In this document: piece after piece, positions 21,726 to 34,400 of the stretch | Layout of the letters: each line of letters begins with the position of its first letter | Position numbering within the stretch: the first letter of the stretch is position 1 | Assembly (NCBI RefSeq): GCF_026212465.1 | Contig: NC_080052.1 | Location: 18,062,628 to 18,126,627 of the forward strand | Origin: Amaranthus tricolor | Lineage: Eukaryota > Streptophyta > Magnoliopsida > Caryophyllales > Amaranthaceae | DNA: 64,000 bases | Direction of reading: 5' to 3' | Notes under the pieces: model-generated | What the model was told of the DNA's origin: nothing | Databases searched by the model: none | What the model saw: the letters and a program-made list of their open reading frames with translations, nothing else | Made by a program: the position numbers and the translations under genes

Positions 21726-22200
21726 ATAGAAGAGAGGAAAAGAGAAAGATAGAAAGAGAAAGGGAAAAGAAGAGAAGAAAAGAGAAAGGGAAAAGAAGAG
21801 AGGAAAAGAGAAAGATAGAAAGAGAAAGGGAAAAGAAGAGAAGAAAAGAGAAAGATAGAAAGAGAAAGGGAAAAGAAGAGAGGAAAAGAGAAAGATAGAA
21901 AGAGAAAGGGAAAAGAAGAGAAGAAAAGAGAAAGATAGAAAGAGAAAGGGAAAAGAAGAGAGGAAAAGAGAAAGATAGAAAGAGAAAGGGAAAAGAAGAG
22001 AGGAAAAGAGAAAGATAGAAAGAGAAAGGGAAAAGAAGAGAAGAAAAGAGAAAGATAGAAAGAGAAAGGGAAAAGAAGAGAGGAAAAGAGAAAGATAGAA
22101 AGAGAAAGGGAAAAGAAGAGAGGAAAAGAGAAAGATAGAAAGAGAAAAGGAAAAGAAGAGAGGAAAAGAGAAAGATAAAAAGAGAAAGGGAAAAGAAGAG
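21726..22200. repeat. 40-bp GA-rich minisatellite (about 12 copies)
   Basis: Tandem 40-bp units near agagaaagggaaaagaagag plus argaaaagagaaagatagaa, with alternating a/g at one position. It grew from the short GA tract of the LTR; the 3' LTR has only about 65 bp there. It creates long spurious open frames on both strands (all R/E/K or S/F/L). Confidence 0.95.
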
Positions 22201-22318
22201 GGAAATAGAAGAGGAAGATTGATTATATTATTTTTTGAATTGTGAATCACAATTACAAACCTTTATACATCCAAGTTAGTCAATTAACTAACTATAGACA
22301 ATTAACTGTAACATATTT

Positions 22319-22445
22319 CAAATTTGAAAAATTTAAATTCAATACAACACAAATCCAATTACTCCATAAAAAAATTTCCATTTTTATCTTTCCCATAATC
22401 AAACAGTTGAATTCTCCAATACCCATTTTGTGTTACCCAAGAACA
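22319..22445 (+). promoter_or_regulatory. Remaining upstream region of the RDR gene
   Basis: Only about 127 bp separates the chromovirus target duplication from the RDR start codon. It is AT-rich with a ccaat motif near 22356 and ccataaaaaaa near 22364, but no convincing TATA box. Part of it is presumably 5' UTR, so the original promoter was displaced by the retroelement or lies within this short interval. Confidence 0.35.
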
Positions 22446-25400
22446 ATGGCAGAATGTCCACTTCCACTGTCAGTGGAAAATTTGATAACCATCATTTGTA
22501 AGGAACAATCTCAACCTCCACCTGATATACATGCAAGAAGAGAACTTGCTAGTTTGGGTGAAGAACAATCAAGGGTGATTCTGGAAAAAATTAGAAAATG
22601 TAAAATTACAAAATCATTTTCTGGGTTTATTGTTTTTATGAGCAAACAAGCTAGAAATACTACTGTAATGGCTACTCAATTGGGTTCTTTCTCTCCTGAT
22701 TTGAGATCACTTACTCCTATTTCTCCTCCTCATTCTGAAGGTTTTTCTTTTTATTTATGCGTATTTGGATTTTGGGTTAATGATTTGAATTAGTTTTTGG
22801 GAACTGTAATTGTAATATGTTTTTCAATTTTTTTGCAGAAAGTAATTATCTTTCTGATTCTGGTGATTCTGCTGCATCTGGTAAGCTATCCTTGAATTGG
22901 TTAAGGAGCGAATTTTGCCTTTCTAAAAGAAAAAAAAGTTTATTTGTTGTTGATATTGGAATAGATTGTATGTGAAGCCATTGTACGATAAACTGATTTT
23001 CTTACTTGGGTAACCCTTTCTTGAATTAACATTGTTGGAACTTTTTCATTTGACTTAATTGAACTTTTTGGAACTTGTTTGAACTTTATTTCCATCATTA
23101 TTAATATTGCAACTTTTTGAACTAATAATGAAGTTATTATAGAGGTGAAAAGAATTAGTATCATGAAACAGTCAAGGGTGTGCTATCTTTAATACCAACG
23201 CTAAAGGAATTGTAGTGATAGCAATATGTAATTGACACATAAAGCGTTTATTGTAAGCAATCAAATTTTTTTTGCTTGTCCTTGCTACTATAGCTACACC
23301 CATCAGTGAGGATGGTGTATTGGTGTATTTTTCATATCGTTGGTTAAAAGGTACAACAACAATGCCAAAGCCTTATTTCCAAAAGATTGTGGTCAGATCA
23401 TAGAGCAATAATGCAGTAATGGTTGTGATTGCGATGAAGACATGACGATGTGGTAGCGGGTTATTGTAACGCCAAATATCGGTCGAAATCATTGGATATC
23501 GCTTGGAATGATCCAAAACACAATTTTCTACACCTTTAAATGCGAAAATTAGCTGTTTGTTTTTTTTGAAGACCTTCACAGTTCTGCCAATGTGATTTGG
23601 TCTTGTTTTTACACTATTGTTCGGATTCATGAACCAATAGATTATTTCGAGTGGCTGTCCACATGAATTCTCCTTCTTCGTTCATTTTGATTTTCTATCG
23701 TTTTGATATGTAAATCTAAATGCATCATATCTTTTTCCACTCCTTCCATGTTCGGTCCTCTTGACCCTCTTTTTTAGTCACCCAAGCTTCAACTTTTCAT
23801 CTTTTGTAGTAGGAGTTTGGGACTGAAATGAAAAGTACTGGGGGTTTGATATATGCCAAATAAGAAAATATTACATTAGAGACAAACAAAAAGGACGTAC
23901 AAAACTAAAATAAGGATAAACAAAAAGGAACAAAGTTAGTAATTCTGTAGGATTTTTGCTACATGTTCCTCATTGATTTTTGTTGCTTTGTGCTGTAGGT
24001 GTAGTAAACAACCTCTTTGTTAGTACAAGGGTAAGGTTGCATACATTTGACCCCTTAACCATGCCTTGGCTGTTTCACTTAGTGTCATTGGCGTAATGAC
24101 ATGTTGTACACTTGTACTTAGAGACATAGGAACATGTGATTTTTATATTCAAACACGGTCCAATTAATTTGTAGTATGATATATTACCATCGTACTGTAG
24201 AACTTCACATGCAAAGTTCCCTTGATTAACTACTTTACACTAGAATTTTTTTATTAAACAAAAACCTTATGCCTGAAGTTTACATGCAGGAAGCTCTGTT
24301 TCATCAGGAGGAGCTGCGTCTGTTGTATCTTTCTTGTCTGGTAAGGTGACTTAAAGCTTGGTATGAGTGAAAATATCTAGTATCTTTGTGTTTACCCACC
24401 TATTTTTGATTACACATTTGGTTTATGTCTCTTCAGATAAATTAGCTTCAATAAAATTGAAGTCATTGAACTTATTTGGCCTTTCCAAGCTTCACAAACC
24501 TAGTCGTGAATTTATGGCTTTGGAGAAATTGGGTTTTCAAAGAACTTTCCTTGTTTTAAGTTACATCGGAGGGTAATATATACCATTCACATATTTATTA
24601 ATTGCTGGATGTTTTGATATTTTCTATAGCCTAGTTCTGATGGAACTCAGTTTCTCTCTTTTGGAGAAAAATTGAGGATGTAGCTTCAGTTCGTGAAATT
24701 AAAAAACTTGTTGCTGAAAGTGAAAAACTTACAATGGGATCGTTTGAGAACCTGGTGTGGAATAGATATGGTGATCAATATTGTCTCCTAAAGGATCGAA
24801 TTAAGGTTCATGTTAGACAATCTAAATGTTCTACTTTCTGCTTGTGGTGTGGAAGTTGGTAGGATAAAGTTGGAACTCATGCAAGATCTGATTTTTATAT
24901 TTTATTTTGGTGTTGCAGTATAGCACGTGGGGCTCACCTGGACAACACTACTTCTATCACTGTCGTGTTCAATGTGATGGTAGTTATTGTTTCAAGGTGT
25001 ACTTATCTTACTTCAATCTTTGTTAACTAAAAATTCTTAGTTGTTGGACTTGGCTCATATAGCTAACCCCATATTGTTGGCATTGAAGCTTTTGAAATGT
25101 ATTTGTTACTTTAATCCGTTCACCTAATATTGAGAAAGGGTCTTTGTAAAATTTTAACAACTGATAATATTGATTACATATAATATCAAAATTACATTTA
25201 AAATGAAGAGTTTATTGTTTTCATGGCTTCCTGCTATAGGAAAAATACGAGCATGATGAGACTTTAAATTCTCTAGCGTTTCGTTATGTCTACTCATTTA
25301 TTTCATTCCCCTTCCAATTAGGGTCCTTTTTTAAACAATAGAACAAGTCTACTCCAGAAAATTTTCAAAGAAGAGAATGTTTTGATCGTAAAGTTTGTGA

Positions 25401-28400
25401 ACGAGGAAAAGGGAAAATCAAAATTGAGTAGAGGTCCATCTTCTTCATTTGCTGCTTATGAAAGGATTGCAAGAGAAGGAATATACTTTGGTCAGAAGAG
25501 CTACCAGTTCTTTGGTGAGTTTCGTTTGGAATCCAGTTTGCATGTATAAAGCAGTCCTATATGATTTTTGTTTTAGGAATGTCTACAGATAAATCAGTGA
25601 TGAACAGGATACTTCTATGACCATCCTACTCTCTAGTGTTCTGCATTTCAATTCCCTTCATTTTTGCATTTCATTATGTAATCGAAAAGCTTCCTACAGT
25701 TACTTCTTTATATCTATGCTTATATGACAAGCATCAGTTTGTATGAATCTGCCTAACGAAAGACGGGTCAGACGATATAAGTTGAGTTAGTCATTGATGC
25801 ACACTTTGGCCCCACCTCTTGTCTTTGAAAACTCATTGCTCATCCTATACTGATAAATGAGCTTCTGTATCAAAAGACATATAAACCATTTTAAGATATT
25901 GTTTTCTGGCTTGCATTGATCTCCTTGCAGTATGTGACGCGATCTTATCAAATTTCTGAACTTAATATGATGAACTTGTTTATGTGACGTTGGATTAGCT
26001 TTCAAAGACGGCAGAAGAGGAGAGAAGGACAACATAACAAGCTCAGTGAAATGTTACTTTGTTAATATGGACACCTTTGCACCACTCTATGACATTCATA
26101 GGTGCCCACGTCAAGCAAGATCTGTTTTCATGCATTTGGATACCCTACCCAGCTTGTCCAAGTATGCAGCTAGGTATAATTCTTCTAGGCCATATATATA
26201 CAAAAATTCAAATTTCTCATCATGTATTTTTTTTTCCACTCTTAGTATTGTTTCTTGTTATATTCAGGCTTGAACTCATACTTTCAAAAACAATTACTTT
26301 ACCAATGAATCTAGATGCTCTTAATATTGAGGTCCTTGCTGATATAAAGTGTCAAGTTGAGTGCTTTAATTATTGTTTTTAGAATTTTCTTTCTTTCATC
26401 TATGCTTCTTGAATGTGTATTATTCTATCCAAATTTTTTGTACAGCTTGCAGATGGTTCTGATGTCATGGGTGAAGATGGGAAAGCACTTATACACACTG
26501 ACGGAACTGGATACATATCGGAGGATCTAGTTCGTGGGTTTCCTTGGAATGATTTCAACAAACTAAGTGATCATAGTTTTGAGGTAAGTGACCTACTTTT
26601 CAAGGTAGGTGTTGTGCGTTTTCTTTTCTAAGCTTTAAAGTCGGTCATGGAAGCAGCTTCTTGCAAAACTGCAAGGTAAGATTTGGCTTCATTACATATC
26701 TGCGGTGGGACCCTTTTTTGTACCCTTGCTTTACGGGGACGCTTGCACTGGGCTGCCTCTTTTTCGATATTTAGTCTTACTCATCAAAGTTGATAGCTAT
26801 TTGTGTTGTAATCATTGCATAAAAGGAACAAACTGTATGTTATATCTAATCTTAGATTCCCATGTTGGCTTTATGATTGTATGCTCAATTATATCAAGTC
26901 TTCCAACACAGTACTATTAGACAAAAGGCCACTGAAAACAACTGTGCAACAATGCAAGAATAGAAAATTTCCATGCTGCACAAATATAAACTTATTTTGA
27001 ATTATGTCAAACACTGACAGAATTATGGACAACAGAAAACCTGAGTTTGAGGCCTTTTTGAAATTTACTTTGATATTTTAAATCATATTGGTCTTAGAAG
27101 ATTAACTAATGGTCGCTTATCAAAGTATTTTGCTTCTATCCTGGCGTTACCTAGTCAAGTAGGTTGACTTCCTGCCCAAAAATTGATAAATTTGGTTTAC
27201 TGATTTTACTTGTCTCTCTGTAGTCTCTAAGATCAGTAGAAGGTTAAATTTAGTAAGTTTCATATATTTGATGTTAAAATATTGTTGTTTGCTTGGAAAC
27301 TTGTTCTTGCTGTCATTCAATGAGTGGTTTCTTGACTGATTGGGCTTTAAGTCATCTTGCAACAGCTAAATTGGCAATCTTGCATTTTTCGTCCGTGTTT
27401 ATACTTTGTAGTTTATACATATTAATATTTGTATTCTCATTCTATTTTTGCATTTCTTCAGAGATATCATGTCGATGGATTGGAGCTCAATGAGTTACCT
27501 ACACAATCACCTGAGCTGGTAAATGCATTGAATAATGTTTATTTTGCGCCAGGGGTTGACTCAATGAGCTAATCCAATTAGTTAATTCACCTAAATGGTA
27601 TTTTTTTTTCCACCGTCTTATCATCAAGTTTTCTTCCAGCCTTTATTGCTGCAGTTCCGTTTATTCTACAAGGGTTATGCTGTCAAGGGGACTGTCCTTG
27701 TTAATCGCAAGGTACTAAAAAAAAAGAAAATTTTTCCCTTTTTCATTTATGGTGTATGCTGGTGGTGTATAAATGTCGAGGGGGAGGGGGTGCAGCTTGG
27801 CTAACCTATTAAGTAAAAAAAAGCAATGGAAGTATCTTGTGCCCACAAACTATCCTTTTCTGCAATATGACACCTGCTTTGCATGAACACGCTCTCAGTC
27901 AACTTGCCACTGTTCATTCAGTGAACTGCTCCTTGTATCTCAAGTCCATTCTTGTAAATCGAGTTTGGAGTGTAATGTTATACATGCGAGGACCTGATTT
28001 CTCATAGTGTTTTTCATATCTATTTTTAAAAAATTATTGTCACAAATAAATTAAATTCATTATCTTGGTATTATCCAATTGTATCATTAACAAGATCATT
28101 GAAGATGAGTTTCATGAGTCTTTTGGCTTCAATGTGATCTAGTCTTGCACTCACAGACTATGTTTTGGAAGTTACATTTCAAAAATTAATGTCACGCGTT
28201 GTCAATGTTGTATTTACCTCTTAATGTTGTCCAAGTCACATAGGAGGAAGTAATGTGCCATATATTGTCAACTGGTTGGATTATTGAGAGTGAAACGATG
28301 TTCATCTTAATAAATTCTGAAACAACAATTTGGTATATAAGCATATATAAGTGAGATGAGGGAGAACACCTTACCTTTTACAATTTTGCTCATGTTATGC

Positions 28401-31400
28401 ACTGTGCTTTGAATTGTTGATAAGTGTCTTTTTTTATTTTAAATGGAAAGTCCCTTGTATTTTAAATTTTCCTTATCTAAACATTTTCAAAATCTAGGCT
28501 ATTGTTGAATATATCTTGAATAAGTCATCAATTAATTGTTGGGAGACTCTCCTTGATCCTGATGTCAAGTTCCTAAGAAATCAAAGAGTTTATGCTGGAA
28601 ATGCATTCTAAATGATAGTTCTCTTTATTTAATTATAGATTCCACAAAGAACAATTCAGGTCCGACCATCAATGATCAAAGTTTGTAAAGATCCAGAACA
28701 CATACAATCTCATAGCGTGAATTCATTTGAGGTTGTGGCCACAAGGTATTAATTCATAAAATTCATTGTGTTGAGAAGTATCTACATTCATAGGACGCAA
28801 GTATGCTCAAGAATACAAATTTTATTGTCATGATTGCTATTAGATAGTAAATTGAAGAACAAATTATATAGTAAATTGATATAGGAGTATAGGAAAACAT
28901 TGAAGCTTGCCGCGTTTACATTTGTTGATGATGATGTTTCTACTATATACTGTGGAATCGATTTTTTTTTATTTGGTGCTGCAGTAAAGTATTGGTTAAG
29001 TTCATAATCAAAGAGCAAGATTAATGCACTAAAAAAATAAATTTTCAGCATTCAGTTTGTCTTTGTCTGTCCTCCCCACTTGATTGAAGCCTTTACGTCA
29101 TGTAACGGTCGCTTTGTATTTGTTTTCAACTTGTCGAATCGTGAAATCCCCTTACACAATGTATTATTTAAAAACATCCCAAGACATTTGTTAATAGCTA
29201 AAATTTTATTGTATTAGTCGTAATAATCTGTTATTTAAACTTTCTTGGTTTATTAAAAGTAAATTTCTTACCAAAATCTTTTACAAATATTCTAAAAATA
29301 TTTCATCAAAGCTAATTGATATGTTCTTAGATACGATGAAATATGCATAATCAATTCGGCAAACTTATTGATATCTATGTCTATAACAGATGAGAATGGC
29401 ATTTTAATTAAGCAATGTTTTTGTCCAAAAGTTTGCTTTGCATTGCAAATTTGAATTGAACTTGTCAATAGTACATTTGTTATGATGCATTAGTCTTCAG
29501 AAAAGTTTACATGGTGATCTTTCTCCTTATGTCCTTTTTCTTTAAAAATCTTTATATAGAGCAAAACTATTATAATGATTTAAATATTAGCTTAGTTGTC
29601 GGTCTTTTTTTTGTTTCCTAGCTATACCCTTCATTCTTTGATGCTCCTTCTTTCGTTCGCATTTGGGATTATCCCCACTATACCAAATTGTAGACATTGT
29701 GGTGATTCATATGAGGATGAGATAGATATATTCACTAGTTATATTATAGCTCTATGGTTTATTAAATCATATGCACTTCGTATTTATGTGAAGTTGCTGA
29801 TGATCTTTGCTACCAAGGAGCAATAGAAACAACCTCTTTATCATCACTAGCTAGAGTATAACAAGGGTAAGGTGACGTACATTCGGCCCCTCCAAACTCC
29901 ACCTTATGTAAGAGCCATTTAATGGAATTGGGTTAATGAAATGTTGTTGACATTCTTTTTTTTTTGGCAATTATTGTTAAAATTCCTTGTCAGATGTACG
30001 CAAATCAACAGTAGATGTTGGCTTCTATTTCCTTTTAGGGGTTGTGAAGTATTTTATCCTGGCGTAATCTTCCTTTTCTTTTTTCCTGGTTTCAGTGGTC
30101 GACCAAAGAAGTCATACTTGTCACGATATTTAGTTTCCCTATTGCACTATGGTGGAGTTCCAGAAGAGTTTTTCATAGGCATACTAAGAAATGCAATTGA
30201 TGATGCTCAAGCTTCTCTGACCAACAAGCGAGCGGCTCTTCAAGGCAATCTAATTAGCTTGTTTCATGATGAATTGTATATCACAAGTTGCAATTGATGT
30301 CTATTATTTTTTTCGTTCTATATAATTAGAAAGAACTTGAATACAAGAAAGTGAAACTAACTTTAGTTGGGCAGCCCTAATATTGAAAATCTTGTCTTAA
30401 TGTAGTTGCTCTTGAAAGTGGGGATATGGATGATGAGCGCTTGATTGCAAGGATGATACTATGCGGAATTCCTCTGCATGAACCATATCTGAAGACACGT
30501 TTAAATTTCCTCACTGCTCATCAGAACAAGAGCCTGAAAGGAGGGAAGCTTCCCATTGGTGAAAGCTTCTACCTTATGGGTACTGCTGATCCGACAAGTA
30601 CCCTTCAAAGTGGAGAAGTTTGCATTATTCAGTATGTTATATATAACGTGAAATTTCAGTTTCTGCTCCCCTGAAGTGAGATTGTAGATGAGATATCTTT
30701 ATGTTGCTCAAGTTCATGGCCCAGTTACCTGCTGCTAAAACGTTTATAATTTAAATTTTTGTAGTGAAAACGGACAAATTTCTGGCAAGGTTTTGGTATA
30801 TCGTAATCCAGGCATTCATTTTGGAGATATCCATGTTCTCACTGCGAGACATGTAGAAGGTTTGGAAGAGATAGTTGGAAACTCAAAATATGGTATTTTC
30901 TTTCCCATTAAAGGCTCCAGGTCACTCACTGATGCAATGGCTGGTGGTGATCTTGATGGAGACATGTATTGGGTGTCACGGAACCTTGACGTAAGATACT
31001 ACAATTTCCTGCCTCTTCCCTCCTTTTTCTTATATTTACTTTTCATGTTTTGGCTCTACTAGAGTTTGATAAAAAAGTACAAAGTTCACTTCTTATTTAA
31101 CTTTGCACTTCAATTTTCTTCATTTGCTCTATTACAATCCTTCAAGGGAAGTTCAAGACAGGATTTGCAAAAGATATTCTAAACAATGTTTAGTATTAAC
31201 ATAACATTGTTTGTTATGAACTCGAGCTCAACTAAAATTTTCGGTAATAAGCATGGGTTTAGGCCTTTGATAGTTTCATTTTCCAAAAATTGTTATCTGA
31301 ATTTTAATGACAATATCCAGTCATATTGTATCTTATATGGTATGGTTAAAGATGGTTTTTTCTCTTTTATATTTTGTGTTAAATAAGAATATTTGAAAAA

Positions 31401-34400
31401 GTATATGACCAGCATGTCTGATTGGGAAATCTGAGATTACCGGATCAACAAGTTGCTTACCCTTCTTTTTGTACCTCTTATTATAGTGTTAGTTCCATAT
31501 CATTAGTCTTTTAGTTTTGCAGCCCTATTTTTGTTCTATTGGTGATTCAAGATCTAAAATATGCTTGCTTGCTTGCTACAGCTATTAAAATATTTCAAAC
31601 CAAGTGAACCTTGGATAGGTACTAACAATTCATCAAGTTCCCACCAGAAGATACCAAAGGAACTTTCTGATGAGGAGTTGGAGCATGAGCTTTTCTCCCA
31701 TTTCCTGAGTACAAGGTCTCAATCAAGGTATACATTACCTTATGTTTGTTAAATTTGATACATTAAACTCTATGGAACTGTTACAATGAAAATAGAATAC
31801 GTTGATTTCAAAAAACAAGGGTGCAATTGCAGTCTTTGTATATTTTACTTTTTAGATGACGCAACTCTTTCTCTGCCCCTAATCTGTAGCAACTATGGAT
31901 AAACATATAAACCTTCCTCCGTAATATTAAATGTTAGATATCCATATATAGCATCATCTGAGAACATTCGGTCAAAGTTGTTAATTTTTTAAATAATGGT
32001 TTTTGATCATCTTGACATTATATTTCTTGGGTAGGGTAACTAATGTGTAGGAAAATGATGCTGGGCTACTATATGGATTAGAATGTTGGGCTTTTGGAAA
32101 GGATCATTGTAGAAAAATGGGAGTAGTGGAAATGCGAATTGTTTAATGAATAAGTGGACATATCTTGAGGGATAAACAAAGATATGTAAGAAATGGTTTC
32201 GGAGTTGCAAATATTGAAAAAAAGATGAATGAGAATCTTTTAAGATAATTCTACCTTGAGGGATGAACGAAGATATAATAAATGGTTGAGGGGTTGCAAA
32301 TATTGAGGAAAAGATGAAAGAGAATCTTTTATTCGGGCATGTGCAATGACGGGGCATTAGCGAATCAGTAAAAAAGAAAGAAAGTTTCGAAAGACATAAA
32401 AAGAGGTCAAAAGAAAAAAGATGACTTGGAGGAAATGAGTGAAAAAAGTTTATGAAGGATCTAGACTTATAAATTGAGATGGTAGAATATCAAAATGGAT
32501 GGAGAAGAAGAACCCTTTGAACGACCATTGTAACCGATATATTGGTTCCTGTAACCGACCTCAATCTTTTTGAATTAAGGCTCTGGCTTTGTTGTTGTTT
32601 ATTGTATGGAAATGATGAGAATTCAAGTAATTATAACGGGCCTAAGTGAAAAATTTTCACAACTCATAATAATGTTGGATTGAGACTTAAGAACTGAGAC
32701 CATATCAATACTATCCTTGGATGTAATGCTATGTTTGGTGTTGCAGATTTGTTGTGTATCCATATTAGAATAAGGCCAAGATACTAAGGTGTACAACTTT
32801 CTATTTTGAAAAGAGTTGTTAGGGATGAAAATAAATTCTCTCGAAACTAGTAAAACAAGAATAAAGATTACATTTTTAACGATAAGAACTCAGATTATAG
32901 ACAACCCGATTTGTTGGGATTTAGGATTTCACAGTGTTGTGCAGGTACTTAGATTCAGTATGCTTCTTTGTAACTAATGAGCTGCTGGTATTTTGTGAGA
33001 ATCTCTGCAAACCACATGATAATGCTGGTGTAGCAAGGGTAGAGCGTATCTTCGATGAATGTATTCAGAGTTTCTGATGGACTTTTAAAATTGTAGCAAT
33101 AGATGTAGTCTGTTTGGACTTTTGATACATTCTCGAAAAATTTATAGCTTCTTGCTGTTGCTCAAACGTTCTTTGGCTTGAGTGAAATCATTTTCTAGGA
33201 ACACATTTGCTTGGTTTCTTGTAAGAATAATTTGAGGGAAAGAAAAATTGGGGAGAGGAATGCAATGAGGATAGCTGGTAGAGAAGCAAGAGTATATAAG
33301 TAGTTGGGAAAGAAATGGTGCTCCTTTCTAGATGGAAAATGTGTTTCATCCTTGGGGGATTGTAATTGTTGTACCTACTCAGACACTAAATGTGAAATGT
33401 GGCATAGCCATTTTTGATGTACTTCCCAGTCAAACAATATCTAGAATGGAGCACTATATATTATGTATACTCTTTTTCACCATGATGCCTTACTCAAGGC
33501 TTCTTGGATAAGTTTAAAAGGCCTAGACATGCGGCATTGATTTATTATTGCAATAATGTGCATATTTTAATGAATAGTGTTCTAAATCAATACTCCCTCC
33601 GCTTCAACACTCGTGTCCCATTTTTCGCACTATTTTTCAATCACTTTTAATCTGTATTTTATAAGATAGAATATAGTCAAGTGGTATGTTATGTGATTCG
33701 TCTCAATGTAAATTGTAATAATATCAGCATTTCTAATTTTAATTGTGCTAAACTAGAGATATTAAGGATTGAATTAGTGCATTGACATGTGTTCAAAACT
33801 TAATGGGGACATCGAATCGGAGGGAGTATGAAACAAATGAAGATAGAACACAAGACTTGTATCATGATTCATGTGTTCACCTTTTTGTATCCTCTTTATA
33901 TTAGTGCATTACAAATTTTACTACTTATAGCCTTTGTTGCACCCATGCTTGTCATTTTGCTATCAAATTGCATCTTTTGTTCTTTTTTCTACTAATATGC
34001 AAATTGCTTTCCAGTAAAGCTATGGGAATTGCTTCCAACAACTGGTTGGTACACATGGATCAGCTTTTAACTCTGGAGGACAAATATATCAAAAAGAGAG
34101 AATGCTTAAAAGAAAAAATGCTGAAATTAGTGGACATTTACTATGATGCACTGGATGCGCCAAAGACTGGTGTAACGGTAAACTTCCTGATGCTCAACAA
34201 ATAGCGGTTTTCGTTGATATACAGTCTTCATGGCCTTACTCCTTACCGATTTCTTGTTTGATAGCATGTATGTCGTCCATCGTTACGAATGTCCCTCGTG
34301 TTTAAGTTTATCATATTGAGATTTGAGAGGGCGTGAATGTAACAGAATGTCTGATTGAGACAGCTCAACCGTCTGTGTTCTGTAAACATCACTGTGCTAT

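Noticed and set aside
21710..22250. Long open frames on both strands over the GA repeat (Arg/Glu/Lys-rich on +, Ser/Phe/Leu-rich on -)
   Set aside because: They are a by-product of a 40-bp purine-rich tandem repeat without stops, with no domain or codon bias and no expression signal.
22319..22445. TATA box for RDR at ccataaaaaaa
   Set aside because: The match is weak and its distance to any known transcription start is unknown.
30241..30297. Extension of RDR exon 14 to the stop at about 30297 as the true gene end
   Set aside because: The downstream exons encode the catalytic DLDGD region and continue in phase; reading on would truncate the enzyme before its active site.
32947..33080. Possible extra RDR exon (a frame near 'cttagattcagtatgcttc')
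   Set aside because: Exons 17 and 18 already join in frame at conserved residues, and this stretch has no RDR similarity.
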